64,000 bases of DNA from Auanema rhodensis (taxonomy: Eukaryota; Nematoda; Chromadorea; Rhabditida; Rhabditidae): contig OZ059898.1 in the NCBI GenBank assembly GCA_964057225.1, positions 6,882,001-6,946,000 of the forward strand, given 5' to 3'. Shown piece by piece: positions 13,034-34,352 of this stretch (positions are counted from its first letter, which is position 1; each line of letters opens with the position of its first letter). The position numbers and the translations under genes were made by a program. The notes under the pieces were generated by a model. That model saw only the letters and a list, made by a program, of their open reading frames with translations, was not told the origin of the DNA and did not search any database.

Positions 13034-13612
13034 AAAACCATTAGTTTTCAATTAATTTATTTAGCAAATGATTTCTGATAATATGCTATATCATTTAAAA
13101 TAAAAATGTTTTATTCTCTAAATCTTTTTCTATTCATAAATTTACATAGATACAAATCAATCATTACTTCATGATCTCCCCATATGCGTTTGAACTTCAT
13201 CTTTGCTACATTCTACATTGATTTTACCTTGTTGGTACATGCACCAGAAATAGCATCCACGAAGTTTTTTTTATGATTGACGCTGTATCTTGCTGATGCC
13301 AGGTAATTTGAAAAATGAAAGTAAAGTTGAATTTAAATTTTTGATTCATTTAAATAATAAAAAATAATTATAAAAAAATAATAATATTGAAACGTTTATT
13401 TAAATTAAAGCGGTATACTATGCTTGAATAAATAAATAAATAAATAAATATATGTATATATGTTATAAAGAACATTCAAAGTTCTTTTCATATTCTATTA
13501 CTATTATTTTTGAAAAGACATGCTTTTTCTATTAATAATGAAGAGAAGTAGATAAGTAAAACATTCAAACCATTGAAACCTACATATTTACAAATTACCT
13601 ACTACAACCTAA
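13034..13612. repeat. AT-rich spacer with (AATA)n microsatellite and PI4KA 3' flank
   Basis: This gap holds the 3' flank of the minus-strand PI4KA gene. A short (aaat)n run lies at about 13426-13450, followed by TA alternation. No gene was accepted here; a tantalising cysteine-rich minus-strand frame near 13180-13260 is discussed among the rejected items. Confidence 0.5.
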
Positions 13613-22390
<8,778 letters not shown>

Positions 22391-22785
22391 TTTTATTTGC
22401 TCACGTTAATGTTATGCCCATAACATGAAATTCTGGAAACTTTAATTTGTATATTTGAGTTTGCTGTTAAATTTGTTAAATATCATGAGTGGAGATAAAC
22501 CTCTATTTATGAAAAGAATGCAAGATATAAGAAATCATTTTTTTATTCAACAATATTCACAGAGCAATTATTCCCCGAGAAAACACAATAAAACACTTCT
22601 TTCAGTAGATCATGAATGAAGAAATCCAAATTACTGAGAGTTGAAATTTAGGTGTGCTAACTCACAATATCAAGAAAACATCTTTAAGCATCTCGATAAG
22701 CCAACAAAATTAACAGTGTGAGTTTCAACAACATTAATGAAGGCAAAATTTACAAAAAAACAGACAAATAAAGAAAACAAGTGCA
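22391..22785. other. PSME3-PI4KA intercistronic region
   Basis: This 395-bp gap lies between the stop of PSME3 and the inferred start of PI4KA, both on the minus strand. It is AT-rich with no further ORF of note. It would hold the PSME3 3' UTR and either a PI4KA promoter or an operon spacer. Confidence 0.5.
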
Positions 22786-23939
22786 TTAGTACAACAAATC
22801 CATGTTACTGTTTCTAGGTTTCTTGATTTTCTCGAGATTTTTAGTAATAACATCGTGCAATGTTGAGTAATGATTACGCATTTCAAGTAAAACCAATCTG
22901 AATTGTAATATAAACAAATGGAATAAATCATAACAAAACAAACCTGATGTTGATGAACTGTTTCTCATCAATATCTAAAATGCTCCTACGATAATCATCA
23001 ACATGTGGATATTTCGCAACCTAAAACAAGAAAAACAATGTTAACTCATAAGAAATTCTAAAAACCTTGGTAACAAGTTTGCCTCTACTGGTGAAATACC
23101 TGCTCATTTGGTCTAAGAATGAAGCAGCTTCACTCTCAACATTTCTGACCTAGAAAAAAAAAAGATTTAAGAAATAATAGTTGACTACTTACTTCTCCAA
23201 GAGTTTCTTCCTGGATAGATACTCCGAAGTTGTTACCATCTTCAATGCGAGGAATAAGGAAAGTGATCCACATTTTAACCTTTGAGATCAAATAAGAAAA
23301 GTAAGACAAAATTAAATACCTTGTTTACACTCTCCACTGCATCTTTCAAAAGAGGACGAACCTGTTCCATGAGATCAATGAGTTTATCGTTACATGGTAC
23401 AGTTCCTCGAATAAAGCCATATACTGGAGCACCTGACAATATACGACATATATTTTTTAAAACAAAATAATAAAAAAATGTAGTAAACGAAAACTATGAA
23501 TGACCTACCCATTTCATTAACTTCTTTCTCTTCCAACTTCCTTTTCTTAGCACTTGGCATTTCCCCGGTATTCTTTAATAAAGTTGATTAATCAAATTTT
23601 TTTGTTTTTCCTTACTTCTTTTGAAGGTACTTCAGGAACAGGAATATTGAGATCATCAGATGGGAGAATTTCGGGAAGTCTTTCAAAAGAGAAGCGATGA
23701 CTCTAAAAAATCAAAGAAATTTTCCTGAAGTTCGAAAAAATTAACTTACCAGAAGCATAGCATTAAATTCGATTACTCTTTTTGGAAACTCGTCCATAAC
23801 CAGACGCTCAGCTTCTTCATATAATTTTTTTTTGTATTCATTCAGCTACGATAAGATAGATAAATAAATATTAATATAAGAAAAAACTTACTTCTTTTTT
23901 GTGATCAACAACAGCTTCAGCTGATTTTCCTTTCGTCAT
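22786..23939 (-). CDS. PSME3: Proteasome activator PA28 gamma (REG gamma)
   Basis: This protein forms the 11S heptameric ring that opens the 20S proteasome for ubiquitin-independent degradation in the nucleus. The spliced product starts MTKGKSAEAVVDHKKE and has the N-terminal helix ('YEEAERLVMDEFPKRVIEF' region), the linker with 'PSAKKRKLEE' (a basic, NLS-like segment as in PSME3), and a C-terminal domain with family-diagnostic 'LIPRIEDGNNFGVSIQEET' and 'VESEAASFLDQ'. Then come 'KYPHVDDYRRS' and the end 'KKPRNSNMDLLY'. The activation loop and the C-terminal tyrosine used for docking in the alpha-subunit pocket are retained. It has about seven exons. The ATG at 23939 is preceded directly by 'ctatag', a splice-acceptor sequence. 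Confidence 0.97.
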
Positions 23940-24224
23940 CTATAGATTGGAAATAGAAATAAAACAAAAAATAAAAAGGAGTACAATACTAATGAGATTA
24001 AAACTCAAATTGTAAGAAAGAAAATAAAGAAAAAATTATATTTAATATTTGCATAGCACCCCGATGACCAGTATCAAAAAATTAATATACATATATACAC
24101 TATAAAGATGCAATTGAAACTAAAATTTTATAAGTTTAAATGATCCCATCAAGTATTTTTGGAACATTAAACGTACTGTTGTTGGTAAATAGGAAGTTGT
24201 ATAAATACATCCGTTGATAATTCT

Positions 24225-25088
24225 TCAAGATACTTCTTTATACATATCAATAATTGTTTCATGACAGGTTCTTAGGTTCATATCACATGTACCTATTGCA
24301 TATCGACCTGGATTCTTAAAATAATCTAATCCTCTTCCAATTTTAACTACCCAACCGTTATTGAACCTAAAAAAAAACGTTAAAATTTCAAAAACAAAAA
24401 CAATAAAACCTGATTTCACGATCATGAAGATTTGGTACATAAGATACTCTTAGAATTATATCCCTTTTCTTTAAACTAGATTCTAATTCACTAAAAGCTT
24501 CCTTGTTCGATTCACAATCTTTTGCAGTACACAGGCATATAATTCGCAAATTTTTTGCCTTAGCGACTACCAACTCACAAAATCTAACAAAATTCAAAAT
24601 CTAAAGTAAAATATTGAAAACTGAGAATCAAAAAATAAAATAACTTGATGATGAGCTTTAATATAAGCATCTTGAACAGTAACTGCAGTTAACTTTTCGT
24701 CTAAACATCTAGAAAATACTTTGTCATATCCATGCCCAGTTGAATCCCCTGCAATTTTACGTTGTTCCAAAAATCGCGTCTTAAAACACTGCGTAAAAAA
24801 CAAAAGTGATATATTTGTATTAACCTCTACTTTAACTTTTTTCCTAAGTTCTTCAGCTCGAGTCATATAGCTATCTACCCTACTTTGAATAGTTGATTTG
24901 GTTTCACCAGGTTGCAGAGTTCTTAAAAAAAACGTATTGCTCGAACAAAATAATAAAACATACTTTTGATATTCCCATAATAATTCAATGCCTTCCAGAT
25001 ATTTGACCCAAGCATCATTCGGTTTATTTTCACGATCTAATGTCGTTGCTTGCGACAGAACTAATTTTGCTTTATCCAAACTAGTCAT
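24225..25088 (-). CDS. MITD1: MITD1-like MIT-domain protein (ESCRT-III/abscission factor)
   Basis: MITD1 binds ESCRT-III tails through its N-terminal MIT domain and membranes through a phospholipase-D-like C-terminal domain, acting in late cytokinesis. Here [21 protein letters not shown] begins the MIT three-helix bundle (with '[13 protein letters not shown]' and '[16 protein letters not shown]'). Next come '[16 protein letters not shown]' and the conserved C-terminal segments '[10 protein letters not shown]', '[18 protein letters not shown]', 'RGLDYFKNP' and '[13 protein letters not shown]'. The stop is TGA at 24225-24227. Length and motif order fit human MITD1 end to end. The ATG at 25088 follows a 'tcgtag' acceptor by 3 nt. 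The gene lies 285 bp upstream of PSME3 on the same strand. Confidence 0.95.
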
Positions 25089-25437
25089 AATCTACGAAAA
25101 GTATATATTATACTATCGAGATAGGTCAGTCATAACTATAAAGAAATTGGTGGTATATTTATTATTTAGGAAAAATAAAACAATACAATAATGAAATAAA
25201 CTTTATGCATCTAGTAATCAATTAATATAGCTCCGTAGTTTTTCGTGATGATTAGTCAACGTAAATCTACGTATAAATTCGAAATAAAGCGGTAGCCGCT
25301 AGTGTACAATCTATTTAGCGATACGTATATATTCGAACAAAGATCATTGAAGGTTTCAGTTTTATATATATGTTAAGTACAAATAAATTCGAAACATAGA
25401 CCCATAGATACTGTAAAACTTATCGCATACATATTGC

Positions 25438-27178
25438 TTAATGCATAGCTATACGGCTGCAATCTTTAAACATAACCACAGGACTAGGTGTTAAAGAAGC
25501 TTTTGTGGATTCTATGATAGAATTTTGTAAGTTTTTATCTTCGATTTTACAGAATAATGACATTAACCATTTACGATAGGGTTGAATAAAGTAAAAACTG
25601 AGAAAAGCATCAGCTAACGAAGGTAGACAATTCACAGCGTTGATTATATATTGATATACCAATGGACTGCGCTTGGTAATCTGAAACGAAATAATTTCGT
25701 AATTCATAGAATATGACATGAAATCTAAGTAAAATGCAAGTATCGTATGCGAATTGAAAATAAAATAGCATTTAGCAAAAAATACTAAATATTAATTTGA
25801 ATATCTGCTATATCTAGAATATTCTAAATACCAACTAACCTGATTAGTGGCATACATCGTCATAGTAGGAGCAAAGCAAAGTAATGGCAAAAGAGCTTGT
25901 AATGTTAGTGACTGAATTTAAAAAATCGATGTTTAGATATAAATTAAATTAAGAATAAAAGTATAAAAACTGACCACCATCAATGTTCTTGTTGATTTCC
26001 GAGTTTTTTCTGAGAAAGATGATTTTTTCTCATTTAATATGATGTTAATCTAAAAAAATATGAGATTTAGGCTTTAATTACAATCTGTTTCTTAAATACT
26101 AAAATCATATCATAAGTATATATAGAAATATATTACCTTGTATCTCCAAAAGAATATAAGTACAGGTAAACTAAGACCAGTTATGAATAAAACACCAGTG
26201 TTGAATAAAAATGATATGTGACTTGTATTCTAAAAGTAAGTATTTAGAAGTTTTATTTAGTGAAGTTTTTTTGAATCTAACTTCAAATCCAGATATGGTT
26301 CTGAAATATTCCCAGTTGTAGGTTGGATATTCTTTTTTTATCCTTTCCGAGACTATATTAAAATCATGTTTAGTCGCATGAGCAGATATCTATATTAAAT
26401 TAATTATAAATAGCAAAGTATAAATTAAAAATTGAATAGATTAGAATGATTAACTCTTGTAAATTCGATCATGAAGATTCAAAATAATATAACTTTTAAC
26501 AAAAAGGAATTGAACCAAAAATTTTTTATAATTATGATGATAGTATTTAATTTAATTTCATAGAACATAATTTAAATACAATTATTAAGTATATGACATA
26601 ATAAAAGATAGCAAATATTAAATAATATTCATTTAATGAAGAGTTAACTTACTAAATTTAATGTAGCTGGTAGATGACTCAGTAGAATTAATGCAACAAG
26701 AGAACTCTTGGTCATGCTGTTACTGGCCATTTGACGATATCGAAAATACATTGAAGCTGCTATAGACCAGCATGATGACACACAAGCACAGTTTCCCAAT
26801 TGATAAACAAGAAGACATAATGAAGGAGAATTTAAGGTATTACAAATTCCCATAGATACTAATCCTAACATATTACTTGATGTGATTTGTCTGAAATTAT
26901 ATTGAATATTAGAAGATACAGAAGAAGACAATATAGGAGTTGAGCAGGAGTCAAAATAAAACAAACCGAGGGCCAAGAAACGAAGCAACATATGCTTGTG
27001 TCAAGTTACATATACTTGAATTAACCAGAAAATATTTAAATCCTTCAAAATGTCTTGGGCTATGTTTAATAATTGCATATAGCAAAAAACCATTCATTAT
27101 TGATGATACAATCAAAAATAAATAATAGTATGTTGTGAATATCATAGTTAGTATTCGTTCATCATCGTTTATCCACAT
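25438..27178 (-). CDS. Serpentine 7TM chemoreceptor (nematode Str/Srd/Srj-type GPCR)
   Basis: The first exon (27178 downward, MWINDDERILTMIF...) has a hydrophobic TM1 followed by 'LLYAIIKHSPRHFEGFKYFLVNSSICNLTQA'. This is the classic nematode str/srd pattern of TM1, a lysine-rich loop and 'K/Y-x-LLxNxS' TM2. Later exons give TM3 with surrounding cysteines (about 26700-26990), TM4-5 (about 26130-26330, 'FNTGVLFITGLSLPVLIFFWRYK'), and a cytoplasmic basic loop ('SEKTRKSTRTLM'). TM6 follows ('LTLQALLPLLCFAPTMT'), then TM7 and a C-terminal tail ('LSFYFIQPYRKWLMSLFC'). It ends at 25438. I cannot assign the subfamily with certainty. The role, odorant or pheromone detection in sensory neurons, is known for the superfamily and inferred here. 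It is the only such receptor in the window. Confidence 0.8.
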
Positions 27179-30146
27179 TGTTTTATAAATCTAAAATAAT
27201 TATTTATATTTTGATATTTAGTGTGAAAATAGATTGGACAGTAAAGAAATTATTTTTGAGGAAAAGAAGACTGAAAGAGATTAGAGTATGACAGATGAGA
27301 ACTAATTAAACTTTTCAAATAGTATATTAAGAAGCTTAAAATAATAGAGGTCATTTTAAACATAAGTATAATATATAAGGAAATATTTAAAGTAATATAT
27401 AACGAAATAGAAAGAATAAAAATAAATATATATATAGCTCAATATCATCTTTGATTTAAATTTTTTCCTCTTTTTCATTTTTAAAATCTTCTTTCATATT
27501 CATAAGTTTGTTTAGAAACTATTTTTTTTTGAATTCCAATTGAGCAAAAATATATAATGAAGCAACTGAAATAGCTTGAGGTCACATGTATTGGTTGATC
27601 GTTGATTTGGTGTTCTTCTTTTTAAGAAAAGTAAAAATGATTGTAAGAGAGCATATTTCAACTTTCTATTCTTCTTCTATTAGTCTATTTAAAGCAAATA
27701 TAGGAAATCATGGAGTGGGCTATATTAATGGATCATGAATATTAATTGGATCCATGTTCTCTTTAGTTTCATGTGAATGTCCTTTTGTACATATTTGAAA
27801 GTTTTAAAAATAAAGAGATAATAAAGAATAGTTACACATACTTATGTATAAACATCAATTATATATACATATAGTTATATGGTAATTTTGAAAAATTAAT
27901 AAAAGAATCCCAGAATTTGTTCCTCCAAAACGTCCATTTCTAAAATCCTATTTCCTCTTTCTTTGTATGGAAATTGGAAAATTTTAATGTTATACTACTT
28001 CTTCATATACTCATTGGTTCGATTATAAAGGCTTTCAAAGTAAAAATAAATATAGAAAGTTTAGTAAGAAAGCCTAAAATCATATACTATTACTATATTT
28101 TAATTTATTTTATGCATGATAAATCTTAATTAATAAAACTAAAAGTAATATTTTTTTAAAAAATATATAGATAGATATGTCTACATGAACGCTTCTATAG
28201 TTTATTATATTTCTTATAATTACTAAATATTCAATCTGAATATCATTATCTTTATTTACAATGAGCGGAAACAAGTGCCGAACTTCAACCCGAATATTAA
28301 TTCAAAGTTTATTTGTTTTTATAAATTAATCATAAATATATTTTTATAGATAATTATAAATAAAAACAAAATATTAGTTTAAAACAATAAAATTATATTA
28401 AAGCATAGTATATTTGAAATTATACTTCTGTTTTTGAAAATAAAAAAAGTTGTATTAAGTAAAACTTTGATAAAAACATTAAAAAATATATATAATTATT
28501 ATAAATTTAATAATGAAGTTAAAATTATTGATACAGTGTTTTTGAGAATTAAGATTTGAAATCAGTTTTAAGATTAAAAAATCAAAAGTGTCATAAAACT
28601 CAGATCAAATACCTATTAAGGTTTGAAGTAATTTTTTCAATTAAAGTTAGCAGAATAAAAAATTAAATGATCAAATGTGATATTTTTATCATTTTTTCTG
28701 TTTTAACAAATGTTAGTTATAAATATAGTATCCATATTTGTCATTATAAAGTTATAAAGAGCTAAAAAAAAACATTTTTTTTGGAATATCTGCTTTAATT
28801 GATCAGATTAAGTAATTGTTTTGAGTAAATGAAAGTACTATATATAGAATAAATATAAGAAATAAATATATATGTATGTATTCATTGATCAAAGCATAGT
28901 TAATCGAAATGATGGCCGTGTCTATAATTCTGGAAATAAAAACATCTGTTTGTATTTTGAGCTGTTAAGAAATTGGAAGAATAAACTATTGTTTTTGATT
29001 TACTTGTTAAAAAAAAGATTTTTCAATAAAATATTGGAGGAAAGTAAATTATATGTTATAAGATGTATAATATACTTTGAAATCAACACATGTTACTGTT
29101 TAATGTGGTTTAAATTCAAACAAAAGAAAGCAGAAAAGCCTTCATCAATTAAATAATTGAAACAATTTGAATATTGAAGTCTTTGGACTCTTAAAAGACT
29201 TCTTTGACTTTTATTTCATATCATTTGTTTTGTATAAAATTTGTTTTTATTGTTATTTGATTATATAATGTTTCTAAAACATTTGAAATGCTTGTTTCCT
29301 ATATGTTGTTGATGAAATAAACAAATCAAATATTATTTAGGTCGAATAATCATGAAATATCTTGATTTACATTATCAAATTTCTTTTAAACATAGTTATC
29401 GTGTATTCCTATTATTCATGTCTTTGATAATCAGCATTACTCGTCATCTAAAGATAAAATATTTCTTTAATCTCTCGTATTAGTAACTTCTATAGTATCT
29501 ATCTGTCTATACTTACTTTATATGTAAAGCTATCTTAACTAACTAATTCAATTCCTTATGTAACTTGTTTCTATTTCGATACATCTCGATTATATAAGAA
29601 TGAACCAATGATTTAAAGTAACGTCTAAGCCTGTTCTGATATACATTTGTTAGAATCATCCTATATCTCTTCCTTTTTATTTTCATGAAATCATACAATT
29701 ATAGAAATATTTACATAATTTACAAATATTTTAAAAATAAACTTATATTTTAAGTCAATAAGTTTTATATAAATTCAATTAAAACTTTTTTTTGAATAAA
29801 AGAGATTCAATAAAACAATAAAATAAATGTTCGTTAAGAAATCTTAATCAAACATATTGTTTTTCGTTCATTTTCAACAAAATAATGCTAATCTTGAAAT
29901 CATCATAATCAGGATCATTCATTATCTTTTTTATATTTTGAACAACAAAAAAAGCTTGAATGAAGAGATTGTCGTAGTAGTAAGGATGTTCTTGATCTTA
30001 AACAATATTAGTTAGTCAAACTGGAACTAGAACATCTTTTTATTTATTTATCAAATAAACTATACCAGTTCTATATAAGAACAGAAGCTTCATTCATTCT
30101 ATTAGTAACATTTCAATTGCATTGTAGCTAGTGGTAAGATAGTACC

Positions 30147-30192
30147 GTCTTCTTCTTCTTCTTCTTCGTCTTCTTCTTCTTCTTCTTCTTCT
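30147..30192 (+). repeat. (TTC)n trinucleotide microsatellite
   Basis: About 15 copies of ttc, interrupted once by gtc, in intergenic DNA. Confidence 0.95.
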
Positions 30193-30890
30193 AAATTATT
30201 CGAATTATAACGATGGCTTTCATTGAATTTATTTATCTTTTAAAACACTACGAATACTAACAATTCTGAGTTCTTAAGGCGAAAAATCATTGTTCATTCT
30301 CTTGAATGCAACAAAGAACTTGAAATCAAGTTACGCTTTCGTAAACCTTTCTTCGTATAACTGACCTCATGTAGATTCCAAGTTCATATCAAATCCTGAA
30401 ACGAACGGAAAAAACAAATTTTTTTACCTAAATATGTCATATTTAGTGTAGAGATGATGGGATATAATTGAAAACTTTCATTTCTTTGTTTCATATCTCA
30501 CATTTCACGAAAAAATTGTTTTCGTCTTTTAAGTTTTCTTTAAAGTTTTGTATGGTTTTCGTTTTGTTTAAATAATCTTTCTATGTCAGATTACATCATC
30601 ATGTATATACTATATATCAAATATATAGTTAAATGATTATATTATATTTAAAATGTTAAATTTGCTCCTGTTCTATGATCGTAGGGATCTTTATTGTTTA
30701 GAGTGTTGTATATTCGCCGATTTCTCACCTCAGACAGTGTTCCACTTCAATATCCCATTCATGTCGCTTCGGACATTGTTTTATTCTTTTTAATATATAA
30801 AAACTATTCACTATGAAAAGTTGAGAATAATCTTACTTATATTATTTTCTATTTTTTACTACTACTCATCCATTTACTATTCTTACTTCG

Positions 30891-30932
<42 letters not shown>

Positions 30933-30960
30933 CTCTCTCTTTCTCTTTCTATCTTTCTCC
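30891..30960 (+). repeat. (CT)n microsatellite
   Basis: A pyrimidine tract of about 70 bp, nearly pure CT with ATCT interruptions. It lies about 0.7 kb upstream of the PGAP2-like gene. Confidence 0.95.
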
Positions 30961-31639
30961 CTCCCTTCGTCTTTTCTTTACCTTTAGGTTCTAAATACAT
31001 TTTACTTCAGGTTGTTCCCGTTTAGGAGAGCAATAGTTAAAAATGATGTCAGATTTCAACGAAGACAGCCTAAGATATATTCTAAAATAAAAGAGAGAAA
31101 TTGAAATAACGAGACGAAATACTATAGGATTTCATTGCATGATAGACAGATGAATTTAAAGATAATTAGGAGATCAGAGAGTTAAAAGAGTTCGAAAGAG
31201 AGAAAGGAAAGAAGAAAATGTCCCGCCGTCTCGTAATTATCGGATAACCGAATTTTGTCAAACGGGAGTATCCTTTTATTATCTCTGATTCTCTCAATTT
31301 AAAATAGTTCTATATTCATTGATTTCAATTTTTTGAATAAAATATCTTTTTTTTCTTGAAAAATACATATATGTGTATAGCATTTTGATAATTATATCGA
31401 TAATAATACAACATTTTCTTTGTTTTTATTGTCTCAGTTTCTTATGTAATCTATACAAATATAATTTATATCAATTGATTGATTATTCATTTTCATTGTT
31501 CGAGATGAAATTGATGAATCAATCTTCTTTCACTTGTCTTCATTTCTTTAGTTCTTACCCTACTAAGTTTTTGATTTAATCATATTTCTAATAGTTTCTT
31601 ATCATTTCATTGGAAATAATGTTCATAATTTTAAGAAAA

Positions 31640-33012
31640 ATGACTTCGGTTCCTTCTACATCATATAGCCTTGAGCCAACAAATCGTAAAGACTCTAAAC
31701 AAAAGTCTGGCGTTAAGGTTTATATACACAGAGCTTGCTTGATACAGCTTACATCCTAATCTTAGACACCTAAAAATGCTGCTGAGAATAGACAGTTGAA
31801 AGACGGCCATATTGAAGATAATAATGAAGATATTGCCTATTTCAACATCAAAATCATTTATCCAGCTCTCTTCTTTACAGTTCTTTCTCTCTGTGCTTTT
31901 GGAGGTAATTTAAAATTATTTTAAAATATTTTGAGTATAACATGAATTAAGGAGCTGTTGGAGGATCTTTATATACTGATTACAAACCTCCTAGATGGCT
32001 ATTGAAGAGGGGTTTTGCTGTCAAATATGGAAGTTCCATGTTCCATTGCAACGTTGGTTTTCATTTTTCCAAAATATGTTTTAATTATTTACAATTTAGT
32101 CAACGATTCCGATAAGAAGAACTGATTTACCTTCAATTTTGAATTTATTTGAAGTAAATGTAATTGGAAATATACTGTTCCGTCTTGCTGTATGTCTTCC
32201 AATGGTTGTACGTATTTTTATAGTTTTTGTCTGGAGGTAAATTTATAAAACAAATGAAATAATTAAGAAAAAACGTTATATTGTTTAGGAAAATCTTATA
32301 TACAGAGTATGGAGATAACTTGAACTTTCTATATAGATCATGTAATGATTTGGTTCCTATCTTAACAGCTGTCGAAGTTGTATCATTAGCTTTATTCAGT
32401 ATAATCACATTACATATGGATTTTCCACGTAAGTTAACTATACATGTATAGTTAATATAAATATATTATTTTATAGATATTAATAAGATGTGTAAACTTA
32501 TTTTTGTTGTTTCGGCTATATCCAATATATTTTTAACAACAACTATAAGCTTTTCACATGGTAGAACGACAACAAAGGTACAAAAGTTTATTATAAAATA
32601 TTAAAAAAATAATATTTTAAGAGAATTGAATCATTTTCAATTTTAATGAAATTAATTTGTTGTGCTACGTTCTGTTTTACTGCTCCTCAATACTTCCAAC
32701 AATATCTAGGAAATATGGTTTTCCCATTATGTCATTCATATGGTATTCTTAAATTTTTCTTTTAATTCAATCAAAACAAAATATTTTATAGTTCCTCAAG
32801 GTACTGCTATAATAGAATATATTATGATTATATCATATGGATTATTTCATTTAACTTCTATTATTGATATTCGGGATGTCACATTCATGTGTTATCCACG
32901 TACATGTAGTGGAGAATGTGAGCCAATTGATCCAAAGAATTTCGAAAAAGGTGGAAAATATGAACATTGTCGAGCATACGAATATAATCAACGACGTATT
33001 TTAAATCTTTAA
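31640..33012 (+). CDS. PGAP2/Frag1/DRAM/Sfk1-family multi-pass membrane protein
   Basis: PGAP2 family members act in GPI-anchor lipid remodelling in the Golgi and related membranes. The spliced exons give a polar N-terminus (MTSVPSTSYSLEPT), then TM1 ('YPALFFTVLSLCAFGG'), a lumenal loop, and 'LFRLAVCLPMVVRIFIVFVWRK' matching the family's PRFL-type TM2 region. A conserved 'VEVVSLALFSIITLHMDFPDINKMCKLIFVVSAISN' block (written here only as the landmark VEVVSLALFSII), further TMs and a C-terminal TM ('IIEYIMIISYGLFHLTSIID') follow. The cysteine-rich tail 'CYPRTCSGECEP' is unusual for human PGAP2. An in-frame ATG at 31619 is an alternative start. The call rests on topology and the TM2-TM3 pattern, and a sister Frag1-family member is possible. 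Confidence 0.75.
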
Positions 33013-34352
33013 TAATTGTTGATTTAAATTTATTTTTCATTATATATACATACATAAACTTTGAAATTTTAATTCAACTCGTATTCAATGTATAATGCTA
33101 GTTCTATGAAAAAAAATACATGATTACATGTATTTTAAAATATTTATTCGAATTCGGGTATAAGACTTTTTGAAATTTAATTTTATATATATACATATTA
33201 TATAATAATTGTAGTAATAGTCTTATTATTTTTTATTTTCATTTATTGATCAACATACTTTCTTGAATATTTTATAACTATTATAGCTTCAATGACATAT
33301 GTATATGTGAAGTTTTATGTTTAATCATTACTTTTACTTAATTTTATAAATATTGGAATAGTATAAAAAATATTTTTTTTTTTGCAATTTGATTTAAAAT
33401 TGTTAAAGGTTCCTGACAGTTCATACTAGAGCACCTGAATAGCCATCATATATGGTATGTAAATGAACCACATGAAATAGTATATACTATATATACTTTA
33501 AAACATTAAATTATGTATCATTATATTGTTTATATTTCAAAATATATTTAAAAAATTAAACAATTAAGAAATATTCATGTAAAATTGAAAGATGAGATAT
33601 TTAAATTTAAATATTATGGGTGAGTAATACTTCAGATTTTTCCTGATGAATGTCAATATCCAATTGAAAATTTACGGAGAAAATAAGATAAAATAGGATA
33701 CCCTTTTACAAAGTGAATTAACAGATGTAAAACATCAAATTAACATTATTTTTTCTAATTAACAAAAATTAGAAACAGCTAGACTCGAGAGTGATTAGTT
33801 GTTAAACATGTGAATAGAAAAACAGAGAACATGTACTTTGCTACATTGCTTTCACATATATTTCTTTATAAAGATATAAAGACTAATTAAAGACTATTTG
33901 ATGAACGGAACCATAAAGAAGAAACAATAAATGAAATCCCAGATCAAACGAGAAGGATCTACATTCAAGATTGTCTGCGATTATTTGAAAGCATTCACGG
34001 ACATTGGTCGATTCAAAAATGAAATCAAAGGAAAATATATTTTGATTATGTTTCATTTAATAATAATATTAAATTAATTAATGTTTAATATTATTATTAT
34101 GCTATATAATAATAAAAAAATATTATTATTATAATTTAGAATAAAATTATTAGAAGCTTTAAATATTAATGTTGAATTATAAAGATGTATTCTATTAAAT
34201 AACAAGATATAAACATTTTTTTAAAAAAATTGTTTGTTTATAATTTCAGTAAAATATAATATAATAAAGCTTAACAGAAGCTCTTTTTGAGAAATATGAG
34301 AATTAAGAAATCAATTGTAAAACAACATATTCAAATTATAATAATATTTATG
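33013..34352. other. AT-rich intergenic region between convergent genes
   Basis: This is the shared 3' flank of the PGAP2-like gene and the minus-strand four-TM gene. A+T is very high, with poly(A)/(T) and TTA runs. I see no gene or structured element. Confidence 0.5.

Larger units (their letters stand above)
27179..31618. other. Gene-poor, very AT-rich 4.4-kb region
   Basis: No convincing gene is seen. It is dominated by A/T runs. It contains a CTT/CTG-poor triplet tract (ttc)n at about 30147-30192 and a CT microsatellite at about 30891-30960. A few less AT-rich patches (30650-30780, 31000-31260) lie upstream of the PGAP2-like gene and may be its promoter. The frame at 28872-29156 was rejected because its composition simply follows the background. 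Confidence 0.5.

Noticed and set aside
13170-13280. Minus-strand cysteine-rich frame 'RGCYFWCMYQQGKINVECSK' ending in a stop
   Set aside because: An in-frame TAA sits just upstream in an A8 run with no usable splice acceptor. It would need a frameshift, and I know no matching family; possibly a decayed exon.
28872-29156. 94-codon plus-strand open frame
   Set aside because: Composition (K, N, I, F, Y) is that of random AT-rich DNA; no domain, no start context.
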